Part shown: positions 9,341 through 19,732 of the stretch, piece after piece
Position numbering within the stretch: the first letter of the stretch is position 1
How the letters are laid out: every line of letters starts with the position of its first letter
Notes under the pieces: generated by a model
Seen by the model: the letters and a program-made list of their open reading frames with translations, nothing else
Database searches by the model: none
What the model was told of the DNA's origin: nothing
Source of the DNA: Methylobacter sp. BlB1
GTDB taxonomy: Bacteria > Pseudomonadota > Gammaproteobacteria > Methylococcales > Methylomonadaceae
Direction: 5' to 3'
DNA length: 64,000 nt
Assembly (NCBI RefSeq): GCF_015476545.1
Contig: NZ_JADMKV010000016.1
Location: 18,975 to 82,974, forward strand
Program-made: the position numbers and the translations under genes

Positions 9341-9820
9341 ATGCAGCACACCAGTACCCAGGACACGCTTGTCGGGCTTTTTGTCGCCGCAGGCATCGTC
9401 GGCCTGCTCTTTCTTGCCTTGCAAGTCAGTAATTTGAGCACTTTTATTGAGGAAGACACCTACACTGTGGCTGCACGCTTTGAGAATTCCGGCGGACTGA
9501 AGGTTAAGTCGCCGGTTTCCGTAGCCGGCGTTAAAATAGGCCAGGTCAAAGCCATCAGCTTCGACCCGACCACTTATGAATCCGTCGTTGAAATGCATAT
9601 CAACGCGAAGTACAACACCCTCCCGGATGATACCAGCGCCAGCATTTTTACCGCCGGCCTGCTAGGCGAACAATACGTCAACCTGGTGCCGGGCGGCTCG
9701 GAAGAATATCTGAAAGAAGGCAGCACGATTGAAATCACGCAGTCCGCCATCATCCTGGAAAAAGTAATCGGCCAATTCCTGTTTAAATCAGCCGAAGAAA
9801 AAGCGGAAACGAAAAAGTGA
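9341..9820 (+). CDS. mlaD: MCE-domain phospholipid-binding protein MlaD
   Basis: Periplasmic, membrane-anchored MCE protein that forms a hexameric ring over MlaE. It has 159 residues: one anchor near 11-28 (VGLFVAAGIVGLLFLAL) followed by a single MCE domain, with ARFENSGGLKVKSPVSVAG and IFTAGLLGEQYVNLVPGG. It ends with a charged tail. Normally MlaC, the periplasmic shuttle that accepts lipid from this ring, is encoded next; here the following gene is mlaB instead. Confidence 0.95.
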   Translation: MQHTSTQDTLVGLFVAAGIVGLLFLALQVSNLSTFIEEDTYTVAARFENSGGLKVKSPVSVAGVKIGQVKAISFDPTTYESVVEMHINAKYNTLPDDTSASIFTAGLLGEQYVNLVPGGSEEYLKEGSTIEITQSAIILEKVIGQFLFKSAEEKAETKK

Positions 9821-10149
9821 GCGGGCTGAATATTATTGATCAGGGAGCGGGACACTTCATTATCGATGGCGATTTGACCTTTTCAACGATAGATAAGAAA
9901 ACAGTCAAATCATTTGACTTCTTGAAGACGGCAAAACACATCACCATCGATCTCAGCCGGGTCACATCTACGGATAGTGCCGGGCTTGCACTCATGATCG
10001 AATGGATAAAGTATACGCGCGACCATAAAATCCAGCTGCACTTTAAGAACATTCCTAAGCAGCTGCTCAACCTTGCCAGATTGAGCGGCTTTGACAAGAC
10101 GAACCATTTTACAAGTCAGCCAGATTCGCCAGAGTTTACTGATCTTTAG
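9817..10149 (+). CDS. mlaB: STAS-domain protein MlaB
   Basis: Small cytoplasmic STAS protein that binds MlaF and is needed for activity of the transporter. It has 110 residues and starts with GTG overlapping the mlaD stop (GTGA), so coupling is likely. The STAS signature is visible as HITIDLSRVTSTDSAGLALM (residues about 41-60), where the DSAG loop is the usual phosphorylatable region of the fold. Its place in the operon supports MlaB over a generic anti-sigma-factor antagonist. The ibaG/bolA-like gene that often follows is missing. Confidence 0.88.
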   Translation: MSGLNIIDQGAGHFIIDGDLTFSTIDKKTVKSFDFLKTAKHITIDLSRVTSTDSAGLALMIEWIKYTRDHKIQLHFKNIPKQLLNLARLSGFDKTNHFTSQPDSPEFTDL

Positions 10150-10164
10150 CATTTATCGAGATAA

Positions 10165-11445
<1,281 letters not shown>

Positions 11446-11455
11446 AGGATCAGCC

Positions 11456-12082
11456 ATGCTGACTATCGCCGTATCCAAAGGCCGAATTTATGAAGAAGCC
11501 CTGCCCTTCCTGGAAGAGGCAGGCATCACGCCGATCGACGACCCGAAAACATGCCGCAAGCTGATTTTGCAGACCAGCCGCGACGACGTTCAACTGGTCA
11601 TCATCCGTGCTACTGATGTACCTACATTTGTAGAATATGGCGCCGCAGACCTCGGCATCGCCGGCAAGGATGTGTTGCTGGAGCACGGCGCCGAAAGCCT
11701 GTACGAGCCGCTGGACCTGAAGATTGCCTGCTGCCGGCTCATGACCGCCGCGCCCAAGGATGCGCCGGACATCTCGGGCAGAATCCGCGTGGCGACCAAA
11801 TACGTCAAAACCGCCCAACGCTATTTTGCCGGCCGAGGCATTCAGGCCGAAATCATCAAGTTATACGGCTCCATGGAACTGGCGCCCCTGGTTGGCCTGG
11901 CCGATTGCATCGTTGACCTCGTCGATACCGGCAACACCCTGAAAGCCAACGGTCTCGAACCGCGCGATCTCATCATGAACATCAGCTCCCGCCTGGTCGT
12001 GAACAAGGCGGCCATGAAGATGAAGCATCAGGCCATTCAGTCACTACTCGATCAATTTGAAAAAACCCTTGCGGAAAGATAA
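11456..12082 (+). CDS. hisG: ATP phosphoribosyltransferase HisG, short form
   Basis: First step of histidine synthesis: ATP plus PRPP gives phosphoribosyl-ATP. With 208 residues it is the short type (HisG-S), which lacks the C-terminal allosteric domain and in known systems works with the regulatory subunit HisZ. The start [19 protein letters not shown] and the PRPP-binding loop [14 protein letters not shown] (about residues 155-168) are typical. No hisZ is in this window. The gene directly precedes hisD. Confidence 0.96.
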   Translation: MLTIAVSKGRIYEEALPFLEEAGITPIDDPKTCRKLILQTSRDDVQLVIIRATDVPTFVEYGAADLGIAGKDVLLEHGAESLYEPLDLKIACCRLMTAAPKDAPDISGRIRVATKYVKTAQRYFAGRGIQAEIIKLYGSMELAPLVGLADCIVDLVDTGNTLKANGLEPRDLIMNISSRLVVNKAAMKMKHQAIQSLLDQFEKTLAER

Positions 12083-12086
12083 CGCC

Positions 12087-13397
12087 ATGTCCGATTTAAA
12101 CATTACCAAACTGGATGCCTCATCAGCTGATTTTGACCGGCAATTGAAAAATCTGCTGGCCTGGGATGAAACCGACGATCTGGAAATTCATCAACGCGTG
12201 CTGTCCATCATTGCCGACGTGCGCAAAAACGGCGATAAAGCCGTGATCGAATACACCAACCGCTTCGATCACTGCCAGATCACCGATGCCAGCCAGCTCG
12301 AACTGTCCCGGGATACGCTGAAATCAGCCTGGGAAAAACTGCCGGCCGATCAAGCCAAGGCATTGCAGACAGCGGCCGACCGCATCCGCGCCTATGCGGA
12401 AAAACAGAAGATGGAGTCATGGCAGTACACCGAAGCCGACGGTACGCTGTTGGGACAGAAAGTCACCCCGCTGGATCGCGTAGGGCTTTATGTGCCGGGC
12501 GGCAAAGCGGCTTATCCGTCTTCGGTGCTCATGAACGCTATCCCGGCCAAAGTCGCCGGTGTCGGCGAACTGATCATGGTCGTGCCCACGCCGCATGGCG
12601 AAACCAATGAGCTGGTGCTGGCGGCCGCTTATCTGGCCGGCGTCGACCGCGCCTTTGCCATCGGCGGCGCACAGGCTGTCGCAGCGCTCGCTTACGGCAC
12701 GGAAACGGTGCCGGCTGTGGCCAAAATTGTCGGCCCCGGCAATATCTATGTCGCCACGGCCAAAAAACTGGTTTTCGGGCAAGTCGGCATCGACATGATT
12801 GCCGGCCCTTCGGAAATCCTGGTGATCTGCGATGGCAAAACCAACCCGGACTGGATTGCCATGGACCTGTTCTCGCAGGCCGAGCACGATGAAGACGCGC
12901 AAGCCATCCTGATCAGTGATGACGCAGATTTTCTGACTGCCGTCGAGCAGAGCATCCGCAAATTATTGCCGCAAATGGAGCGGGCCGACATCATCAGAAC
13001 CTCGCTGACCACGCGCGGCGCTCTGATCAAGGTCGGCAATTTAAAAGAAGCCGCCGAGGTGGCCAACATCATTGCGCCGGAACATTTGGAACTATCGGTT
13101 GAAAATCCGACCGCCTTATGTGAAGACATCCGCCATGCCGGCGCCATTTTCATGGGCCGCTATACTGCCGAAGCCTTAGGCGACTACTGCGCCGGCCCCA
13201 ACCATGTCTTGCCGACATCGAGCACCGCCCGCTTCTCATCGCCTTTGGGCGTTTACGATTTCCAGAAGCGTTCCAGTCTGATCAACTGCTCCGAAGCCGG
13301 TGCAGATCAGTTGGGCAAGACCGCATCGATACTGGCGAGAGGTGAAAGCCTGACCGCCCATGCGCGCTCTGCCGAATACCGAATAAAGTCAGAGTAA
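12087..13397 (+). CDS. hisD: Histidinol dehydrogenase HisD
   Basis: Zinc enzyme that oxidises histidinol to histidine in two NAD-dependent steps, the end of the pathway. It has 436 residues from the ATG at 12087, preferred because it follows hisG by four bases with a GGAAAG ribosome site; a frame extension to 12057 would overlap hisG. Family motifs include [32 protein letters not shown] and [11 protein letters not shown], and the zinc/catalytic region near [14 protein letters not shown]. Confidence 0.97.
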   Translation: MSDLNITKLDASSADFDRQLKNLLAWDETDDLEIHQRVLSIIADVRKNGDKAVIEYTNRFDHCQITDASQLELSRDTLKSAWEKLPADQAKALQTAADRIRAYAEKQKMESWQYTEADGTLLGQKVTPLDRVGLYVPGGKAAYPSSVLMNAIPAKVAGVGELIMVVPTPHGETNELVLAAAYLAGVDRAFAIGGAQAVAALAYGTETVPAVAKIVGPGNIYVATAKKLVFGQVGIDMIAGPSEILVICDGKTNPDWIAMDLFSQAEHDEDAQAILISDDADFLTAVEQSIRKLLPQMERADIIRTSLTTRGALIKVGNLKEAAEVANIIAPEHLELSVENPTALCEDIRHAGAIFMGRYTAEALGDYCAGPNHVLPTSSTARFSSPLGVYDFQKRSSLINCSEAGADQLGKTASILARGESLTAHARSAEYRIKSE

Positions 13398-13401
13398 GGC
13401 C

Positions 13402-13439
13402 CAAGATGCAGGGCGGATAAGTCTTCGCCCTGCATCTTG
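13402..13439. terminator. Perfect 14-bp inverted repeat between hisD and hisC
   Basis: Arms CAAGATGCAGGGCG (13402-13415) and CGCCCTGCATCTTG (13426-13439) match exactly around a 10-base loop. No long T run follows, so it may be a processing or RNA-stabilising hairpin, or a weak attenuating terminator, rather than a classic intrinsic terminator. It sits in the only sizeable gap of the operon. Confidence 0.55.
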
Positions 13440-13475
13440 CCAGTTACTTTTCACCTTTGCCCTGAATCTTAATGT

Positions 13476-14564
13476 ATGCCACAAAATGATCTGATTGCCT
13501 CCGTGTTCCGCCAGGAAGTGCGGGCCTTGTCTGCCTACAAAGTGGCCGATGCCACAGGCCTGATCAAACTCGACGCCATGGAAAATCCCTATACCTGGCC
13601 CGATGATATCAAGGCCAGCTGGCTGGAAGCGCTGAAAGACTGCGCGCTGAACCGGTATCCTGATCCTGAAGCCAAAGCGCTCGCAGCAACGCTGAAACGT
13701 TTGAACCAGCTGCCCGATCAATTCGAACTACTGCTGGGCAATGGCTCCGATGAAATCATTCAATTGCTGCTGATGGCGCTGCCATCGAATGCTTGCGTAA
13801 TGGCGCCTGATCCTGGCTTTGTCATGTATAAACAACTGAGCCACTGTCTGGGATTGAATTATCATGGCATTCCGTTACGGGCCGACGATTTCGATCTGGA
13901 TGTGCCTGCCATGCTGTCTGCGATTGAAGCGCATCAGCCTTCGGTTATTTTTCTGGCCTATCCCAACAACCCGACCGGCAACCTGTTCAGCGAAGACGCG
14001 ATGCTGGCGGTTATCAAGGCGGCCAATGGACTCGTGGTCATTGATGAGGCTTACGCGCCTTTTGCCGATGCCAGCTTTATCGACCGGCTGGATCAATTCG
14101 ATAACCTTCTGGTCATGCGTACCGTCTCCAAACTGGGACTGGCCGGTCTGCGCCTGGGTTATATTGCCGGCAGCCGTGCCATTATCGAGCAACTGAACAA
14201 AATCCGCCTGCCTTATAACATCAACAGCCTCACGCAAATCAGCGCCGACTTTGCCTTGTCCAATAAATCGCTGTTTGACAACCAAACCCGGCAGATCTGC
14301 GCTGAGCGAGCCGGCGTATTTGAACAACTGAATGACATGGACGGCATTACCGCCTACCCAAGCGCGGCTAATTTCATTCTGTTCCGGACGCCGAAAAATC
14401 AGGCCGACAGCATTTTCGCTTCATTAAAAGAGCAAGGTGTTTTAATAAAGAATCTGGCGCCGCAAGGGGGATTATTAAGTGATTGCCTGCGCGTCACGAT
14501 TGGCACGCCGGAAGAAAACAAGGCTTTTCTTGCGGCATTAAGAAAAAGTCTGGCCGGTCATTGA
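13476..14564 (+). CDS. hisC: Histidinol-phosphate aminotransferase HisC
   Basis: PLP enzyme converting imidazole-acetol phosphate and glutamate to histidinol phosphate. It has 362 residues, class I/II aminotransferase fold. Substrate and PLP contacts are seen in LLLGNGSDEIIQ, AYPNNPTGN and VIDEAYAPF; the Schiff-base lysine is Lys219 in RTVSKLGLAGLRLGY. It lies 78 bases after hisD on the same strand, behind the hairpin, so it may be read from the same transcript at a different level. Confidence 0.96.
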   Translation: MPQNDLIASVFRQEVRALSAYKVADATGLIKLDAMENPYTWPDDIKASWLEALKDCALNRYPDPEAKALAATLKRLNQLPDQFELLLGNGSDEIIQLLLMALPSNACVMAPDPGFVMYKQLSHCLGLNYHGIPLRADDFDLDVPAMLSAIEAHQPSVIFLAYPNNPTGNLFSEDAMLAVIKAANGLVVIDEAYAPFADASFIDRLDQFDNLLVMRTVSKLGLAGLRLGYIAGSRAIIEQLNKIRLPYNINSLTQISADFALSNKSLFDNQTRQICAERAGVFEQLNDMDGITAYPSAANFILFRTPKNQADSIFASLKEQGVLIKNLAPQGGLLSDCLRVTIGTPEENKAFLAALRKSLAGH

Positions 14565-14758
14565 GCTGACTATCAAACCGTTGACTGTACAGATACAGAG
14601 ATTGTGATGCCGTCTATGTATTTGCCCTGGATGCCGATTCCCGGACCATTGCGCATAAACGCTTCAAAACACATAAGTTGTAATGGTATATTGGCATCGA
14701 TAAAAACTATAAAATCATGTGCTCTTTAAAGCACAGACCCAATCAGGAGACTTTATAA

Positions 14759-15361
14759 ATGAATAATGAAGGCGTCGATAAGTCCAAGCGCCAGTTTTTA
14801 ACCACGGCGTTGACCGTGGTTGGGGCGGTCGGCACAGGCTATCTAGCGGTTCCGTTTCTGGCTCAAATGCAGCCCAGCGTTAAAGCGATGGCGGCCGGGG
14901 CACCTGTTGAAGTTGACATCAGCAAAATGGAACCTGGTCAATTGCTCAGAGTCGAGTGGCGCGGCAAACCGGTCTGGATTCTGAACAGAACGCCGGAAGT
15001 CCTTGAGACGCTTAAAACACTTGATAATGAGCTTCGTGATCCGCTCTCGCAGGAATCGATACAGCCGTCCTCGAGCAAGAACCAAATGCGTGCGATCAAA
15101 CCTGAGATTTTCGTTGCCATTGGTTTATGCACGCATCTGGGCTGCTCGCCTACTTACCGTCCGGAAATTGCCCCTAACGATCTGGGCGATAAATGGAAAG
15201 GCGGCTTTTTCTGTCCTTGCCATGGCTCCTGGTTCGATCTGGCCGGCCGTGTTTATCGCGGTGTGCCGGCGCCTACCAATCTGGAGATTCCACCCTACCG
15301 TTATGTTACCGACACGCAGATCATCATTGGCGAAGAAGCTACCGCGGGGGCAAGCGCATGA
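14759..15361 (+). CDS. petA: Cytochrome bc1 complex Rieske iron-sulfur protein PetA
   Basis: Carries electrons from ubiquinol at the Qo site to cytochrome c1; anchored in the inner membrane with its 2Fe-2S head in the periplasm. It has 200 residues. The N-terminal Tat-type signal anchor (SKRQFLTTAL then a hydrophobic stretch to about residue 35) has Lys-Arg rather than the usual twin Arg. Cluster box 1 is CTHLGC (124-129) and box 2 is CPCHGSWFD (152-160). A strong AGGAG site precedes the ATG. It is the first gene of petABC, overlapping petB by four bases. Confidence 0.97.
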   Translation: MNNEGVDKSKRQFLTTALTVVGAVGTGYLAVPFLAQMQPSVKAMAAGAPVEVDISKMEPGQLLRVEWRGKPVWILNRTPEVLETLKTLDNELRDPLSQESIQPSSSKNQMRAIKPEIFVAIGLCTHLGCSPTYRPEIAPNDLGDKWKGGFFCPCHGSWFDLAGRVYRGVPAPTNLEIPPYRYVTDTQIIIGEEATAGASA

Positions 15362-16758
15362 AACCATCACGTCTAACAACATACGGCAACTGGGTCCTGG
15401 ACCGTTTTCCGCTCACCAAACTCTGGAATGACCACATGGCGCAATACTATGCGCCGAAAAACTTCAATTTCTGGTATTTCTTTGGCTCACTGGCCCTGCT
15501 GGTGCTGGTCAATCAGTTTGTGACCGGCATTTTGCTGACCATGAACTATAAGCCGGATGCGCAGCTGGCCTTCGACTCTGTCGAATACATCATGCGCGAC
15601 GTCAACTGGGGCTGGCTGGTGCGCTATATGCACTCCACCGGCGCTTCGGCCTTTTTCATTGTGGTTTATCTGCATATGTTCAGAGGCTTGCTGTACGGCT
15701 CATTCAAGCAGCCTCGCGAATTGATCTGGATCTTCGGCATGCTGATATTCGTTGCACTGATGGCCGAAGCCTTCATGGGCTACCTGCTGCCTTGGGGACA
15801 AATGTCTTACTGGGGCGCTCAGGTTATCATTTCACTGTTCAGCGCCATACCCGTAGTCGGCGATGAATTGTCGCTCTGGGTTCGCGGCGATTATGTCGTA
15901 TCCGATGCCACGTTAAACAGATTCTTTGCCTTTCATGTTATCTCGGTGCCATTGGTTCTGGTATTACTGGTTTTCCTGCATATCGTAGCGCTGCATGAAG
16001 TAGGCTCCAACAACCCGGACGGTATCGAAATCAAGAAAAACAAGAACGCCAACGGCATTCCGCTGGATGGCATTCCTTTTCATCCTTACTATACCGTTAA
16101 AGATATCGTCGGCGTCGGCGTATTTTTAGTGTTTTTCGCGACCGTCATTTTTTACATGCCGGAAATGGGCGGTTATTTCCTGGAGCACGCCAACTTTATT
16201 CCGGCTGACCCGATGAAAACGCCCGAACATATTGCGCCGGTCTGGTATTTCACCCCATTTTATGCCATTTTGAGAGCGATTCCTGACAAATTCGCCGGCG
16301 TTATCGGCATGGGCGGCGCCATTGTCGTGTTGTTCCTGCTGCCGTGGCTGGATCGCAGCGAAGTCAAATCCATCCGCTACCGCGGCGGCACCTATAAAAA
16401 AGCCCTGTTGCTTTTCGTCATCAGCTTTCTCGGCTTAGGCTATCTAGGCACGCAACCCGCAACGCCGGCAGCGACAACCGTGGCTCGTATTTTTACGGCG
16501 ATTTATTTCGGCTTCTTCCTGCTGATGCCGCTGTATACGCGTTGGGAAAAAGCAAAACCGTTACCGTCACGCGTGACGGATCAGCCAAGCCTTGAAGACC
16601 GCATTCCTGCACTGATAGAAACTTATCATGAAATGACTGTGCAGAAACCGGTCACCCAAGAAGACGGCACAACAGTTATGAAGAGAAGACCCCATCCTGC
16701 AGGCATTCTCAACGTCATCACTCGACTAGCAATAAAACTAAAAAAGAGCCTCGATTGA
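15358..16758 (+). CDS. petB: Cytochrome b subunit of the bc1 complex PetB
   Basis: Membrane subunit holding hemes bL and bH and both quinone sites. It has 466 residues, with the ATG at 15358 chosen because it overlaps the petA stop (ATGA); the frame is open further upstream but only inside petA. The four heme-ligand histidines are in RYMHSTG, VYLHMFRG, FFAFHVIS and FLHIVALH. The Qo-site motif reads PVWY (APVWYFTPFYAIL), with Val in the place of the mitochondrial Glu. The charged C-terminal extension after about residue 400 is longer than in mitochondrial cytochrome b. Confidence 0.97.
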   Translation: MKPSRLTTYGNWVLDRFPLTKLWNDHMAQYYAPKNFNFWYFFGSLALLVLVNQFVTGILLTMNYKPDAQLAFDSVEYIMRDVNWGWLVRYMHSTGASAFFIVVYLHMFRGLLYGSFKQPRELIWIFGMLIFVALMAEAFMGYLLPWGQMSYWGAQVIISLFSAIPVVGDELSLWVRGDYVVSDATLNRFFAFHVISVPLVLVLLVFLHIVALHEVGSNNPDGIEIKKNKNANGIPLDGIPFHPYYTVKDIVGVGVFLVFFATVIFYMPEMGGYFLEHANFIPADPMKTPEHIAPVWYFTPFYAILRAIPDKFAGVIGMGGAIVVLFLLPWLDRSEVKSIRYRGGTYKKALLLFVISFLGLGYLGTQPATPAATTVARIFTAIYFGFFLLMPLYTRWEKAKPLPSRVTDQPSLEDRIPALIETYHEMTVQKPVTQEDGTTVMKRRPHPAGILNVITRLAIKLKKSLD

Positions 16759-16759
16759 T

Positions 16760-17482
16760 ATGAAAAAATTTATCACCCTATTTTTGTTGTTGATTCTGCC
16801 TTTGGGCGTTCATGCATCTGAAGGCATGCCATTGCAGGAGGCCGATATCGATCTGTCCGATAGCGCATCCTTACAGCGCGGAGCCAAGCACTTCGTAACC
16901 TATTGCCTGGGCTGTCATTCGATAAAACATATCCGTTATCTGCGCATTGCCCTCGATCTTGGCGTCGACGAAAAGAAAGTTTTGAAAGACATTGCGCCGG
17001 AAGGGGCCGGTATTTATGACCAAATGCACACGGCGATGAATGCGCATGACGCAGAAAAATGGTTTGGCATTCAGCCCCCCGATCTGTCATTGGTCGCCCG
17101 CTCACGCGGCGCTGATTGGCTGTACAGTTATTTAAAGGGATTCTATACCGACAAAACCAAAGTCTTGGGCACAAACAATGCGGTTTTTCCGGATGTCGGC
17201 ATGCCTAATGTATTCTGGCAATTGCAAGGCGAACAGAAACCCCTTTATAAAAAAGTGGATGGCAAACAGGTTATTGATAAACTGGTTATAGAAGAACCAG
17301 GCGCTTTAACTGAACTAGAGTTCGATCGCGTAGTCAACGATCTGGTCAATTTCCTGGTTTATGTCGGAGAACCCGTGCAACTGGAAAGGCAGCGCATGGG
17401 CAAATATGTCATATTCTTTATTTTCATGTTTGTCGGCATAGCCTATCTGCTGAAACGAGAGTATTGGAGAGATATTCATTAA
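16760..17482 (+). CDS. petC: Cytochrome c1 PetC
   Basis: Membrane-anchored c-type cytochrome that takes electrons from the Rieske protein and passes them to soluble cytochrome c. It has 240 residues: signal peptide (KKFITLFLLLILPLGVHASE), heme attachment motif CLGCH near residue 50, and one C-terminal anchor (GKYVIFFIFMFVGIAYLLKR). The axial methionine probably lies in the DVGMPNVFW region. It follows petB by one base and ends the petABC operon. Confidence 0.96.
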   Translation: MKKFITLFLLLILPLGVHASEGMPLQEADIDLSDSASLQRGAKHFVTYCLGCHSIKHIRYLRIALDLGVDEKKVLKDIAPEGAGIYDQMHTAMNAHDAEKWFGIQPPDLSLVARSRGADWLYSYLKGFYTDKTKVLGTNNAVFPDVGMPNVFWQLQGEQKPLYKKVDGKQVIDKLVIEEPGALTELEFDRVVNDLVNFLVYVGEPVQLERQRMGKYVIFFIFMFVGIAYLLKREYWRDIH

Positions 17483-17566
17483 TTTACGACGCTGAAAACA
17501 GGGACGTTTTCTTGTCATATACATTTGATTCTAATATCGTCTGCCGGTCAAAAACCTGATCTTCCG

Positions 17567-17575
17567 TGTTATAAT
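17567..17575 (+). promoter_or_regulatory. Extended -10 promoter for sspA
   Basis: TG-N-TATAAT (17567-17575) is a consensus extended -10 element, which can work without a good -35; the hexamer 17 bases upstream (GTCAAA) is weak. It lies about 45 bases before the chosen sspA start. Confidence 0.6.
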
Positions 17576-17620
17576 GCCCGCTTTTACCGCCCCACACCGT
17601 CCTAAATGAGGTTGTTATTC

Positions 17621-18256
17621 GTGGCAAATATTAATACTCGTAAATCTGTAATGACGCTTTTTTCATCTCCAACATGTGCCATGAGCCACTGCGCCCGCTT
17701 TGTCTTACACGAAAAAGGGGTTGTCGCAGACATTGAATATTATGATCCGAATAACCCACCTGAGGATTTGCTTGAACTGAATCCGACAGGCGTATCCCCG
17801 ACGCTGATAGAGCGGGACCTGGTTCTCTATGATTCGCGCATTATTATGGAATATCTTGACGAGCGCTTTCCGCATCCTCCATTGCATCAAATGGACCCGG
17901 TTTCGCGCGCCAACGCCAGGATGCTGATTAAACGCATAGATCAGGACTGGTATCAATTACTTGACGAGATCTTATATTCGGGCGAGAAAAAGTCGGCCCG
18001 GGCTAAAAAAATGTTGAAGGAAAGCCTGCTGTCCGCCGCGCCTATTTTTGCGGCCAGACCTTATTTCATGAGTGACGAATTTTCGCTGATCGATTGCGCG
18101 CTCGCTCCTTTATTATGGCGATTGCCGAGCATAGGCATTGATGTGTCGACACCGAGCGAAGCTATTACAAACTATGCCCAACGCATATTCAGAAGACCTG
18201 CATTCAAGCGCAGCCTCAGCGATGCAGAAAAAGAAATGGCTGAACCACCAAAATGA
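17621..18256 (+). CDS. sspA: Stringent starvation protein A SspA
   Basis: Glutathione-transferase-fold protein that binds RNA polymerase and adjusts transcription during starvation. It has 211 residues from a GTG at 17621, preferred over the ATG at 17606. GAGGT sits eight bases ahead of the GTG, and the resulting N-terminus (MANINTRKSVMTLFSSPTCA) matches the family layout. The thioredoxin-like half runs to about residue 85 (GVSPTLIERDLVLYDSRII) and is followed by the all-helical half. It is downstream of petABC, a common gammaproteobacterial order, and overlaps sspB. Confidence 0.93.
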   Translation: MANINTRKSVMTLFSSPTCAMSHCARFVLHEKGVVADIEYYDPNNPPEDLLELNPTGVSPTLIERDLVLYDSRIIMEYLDERFPHPPLHQMDPVSRANARMLIKRIDQDWYQLLDEILYSGEKKSARAKKMLKESLLSAAPIFAARPYFMSDEFSLIDCALAPLLWRLPSIGIDVSTPSEAITNYAQRIFRRPAFKRSLSDAEKEMAEPPK

Positions 18257-18630
18257 CTTCTTTAAAACCCTATTTAATCCGTTCAATCTACGAATGGATC
18301 ATTGATAACCACCTGACTCCGCATTTGCTGGTAGATGCTGAAAACAGCAGCGCGGTTCTGCCGCAGGAATATATTGAAGACGGTAAAATCGTCTTGAATA
18401 TACGGCCTGAAGCCATACAAGGACTTTCTCTGGGCAATGAGGAAATTCAATTCAACGCCCGGTTTGGCGGCAAACCGATGCATATCGTCACACCGATAGC
18501 CGCTGTGATGGCCATCTACGCCAAAGAAAACGGCAAAGGCATGATCTTCGATCATGAAGACACGGAAGGCGATGAACCGCCTCCTGAGAAAACCCCGCCT
18601 AACAAACCTAATTTACGTATCGTAAAATAA
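18253..18630 (+). CDS. sspB: ClpXP adaptor SspB
   Basis: Dimeric adaptor that delivers ssrA-tagged proteins to ClpXP. It has 125 residues. The folded domain (about residues 1-98) has PYLIRSIYEWIIDN and LGNEEIQFNARFGGKP, and a flexible acidic/proline linker ends in the short basic-hydrophobic XB motif NLRIVK that docks on ClpX. The ATG overlaps the sspA stop (ATGA). Confidence 0.96.
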   Translation: MTSLKPYLIRSIYEWIIDNHLTPHLLVDAENSSAVLPQEYIEDGKIVLNIRPEAIQGLSLGNEEIQFNARFGGKPMHIVTPIAAVMAIYAKENGKGMIFDHEDTEGDEPPPEKTPPNKPNLRIVK

Positions 18631-18636
18631 TTTCCT

Positions 18637-18664
18637 TGCCCAATCTGCCCAAGGCGATTGGGCA
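18637..18664. terminator. Inverted repeat between sspB and the convergent DUF1820 gene
   Basis: TGCCCAATC (18637-18645) and GATTGGGCA (18656-18664) pair perfectly around a 10-base loop, at the convergent end of two transcription units. No long T run is present on either side, so termination strength is uncertain. Confidence 0.45.
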
Positions 18665-18670
18665 GGCGCT

Positions 18671-19003
18671 TTATTGCTTATCCGGCGTATAAAGCGCAGA
18701 CAACCGGCCACGATCCTCTGCCGCATCCTTGGGAATAGCCACAATCTTTGCCGTCCCTCGCTTTTTTACCTGATCGATACGGATAATCTTGTGCATAGGA
18801 ATAAAAGAGCGATTGACGCCCTCAAACTCAGACCGGAGCCGCTCTTCCGTTGGATCGACAACAATTGAGCTTTTCTCGCCGAAAATGAAATCCTCAACAA
18901 TTACAAATCCATAGAGTTCCGCTTGATAGACGCTCTTAACGTAAACTTCATAAACCTGCTCCTGATTGATAAAAGCGACTTTATAAATATGTTTTTCCGA
19001 CAT
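18671..19003 (-). CDS. DUF1820 family protein
   Basis: About 110 residues from the ATG at 19003; a TTG seven codons upstream is less likely. The sequence matches my recollection of the conserved DUF1820 pattern: KHIYKVAFINQEQVYEVYV, then LYGFVIVEDFIFGEKSS, VDPTEERLRSEFEGV and SFIPMHKIIRIDQV. It is a small, probably cytoplasmic protein with alternating strands and no membrane segment. Function is unknown. It stands alone, convergent with sspB. Confidence 0.88.
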   Translation of the reverse strand: MSEKHIYKVAFINQEQVYEVYVKSVYQAELYGFVIVEDFIFGEKSSIVVDPTEERLRSEFEGVNRSFIPMHKIIRIDQVKKRGTAKIVAIPKDAAEDRGRLSALYTPDKQ

Positions 19004-19090
19004 GCCGATTATGAACCCGAACAAAGATAAACTTCCGATATTTTAACCGGATTCAGATGCTTATACACTAAGGGATCCCATGCAAAGCAT

Positions 19091-19591
19091 TTACAGTAAA
19101 GGAATATAGTCCGTGCCCTTCGAATCAACATCGTACAATCCAGCCAAATGATCTTCTTTATAAATGCAGAAGGTGCGCCTGACGATCTCCGCCAAACCTT
19201 CAACTAACTCATAATCAGCAAGATTTTCCAAATCGACCCATTTGGCATCGGCAATATCGCTCTGAGCTATCGGCACAGCCTGTTCTTCGCCAATTAACAA
19301 AGCCAAATAGTCAATAATCACATAGTGAAAATTCTCAATCCGCCTTTCGACTACCGCCACAATATTTTTAATGTCCGTTTCCAGACCCGTCTCCTCTTTA
19401 ATCTCCCGCTTACAGGCTTCTGTTAAAGACTCGCCCGCCTCCAATTTCCCGCCAGGTATGGACCACAAACCCATCGCCGGCGGCTGATTGCGCTTTATCA
19501 ATAAAACCTGATTTTGCCGATTGAAGATGATTCCACCGACACCAATAGCGGGTATAGGAAATAAGCTTACAGTGTTGTCCGGTGTAATCAT
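19091..19591 (-). CDS. Nudix hydrolase
   Basis: About 166 residues from the ATG at 19591, which has AGAGG six bases upstream; a longer frame to 19660 lacks this. The Nudix box is complete: GGKLEAGESLTEACKREI followed by KEETGL, with the metal-binding glutamates in REIKEE. The preceding RNQPPAMGLWSIPGG fits ADP-ribose or nucleoside-diphosphate-sugar hydrolases of the MutT/NudF kind. The exact substrate cannot be read from the sequence. No obvious operon partner. Confidence 0.88.
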   Translation of the reverse strand: MITPDNTVSLFPIPAIGVGGIIFNRQNQVLLIKRNQPPAMGLWSIPGGKLEAGESLTEACKREIKEETGLETDIKNIVAVVERRIENFHYVIIDYLALLIGEEQAVPIAQSDIADAKWVDLENLADYELVEGLAEIVRRTFCIYKEDHLAGLYDVDSKGTDYIPLL

Positions 19592-19732
19592 ACTCAACCT
19601 CTGAACTTTTTTATTATCACTTAATCTTTTTAGTTGTATAGTAAATGCTCCCAATAACAATAAGACAGACGCCTGTCATATTGCGTCCAGTTCAATAATC
19701 ATCTAAAGCCCAATACTTTTGTGAGGTGAAAC

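Noticed and set aside
15193..15357. N-terminal extension of the cytochrome b frame
   Set aside because: Lies inside petA in another frame; the ATG at 15358 overlaps the petA stop and begins the conserved cytochrome b N-terminus.
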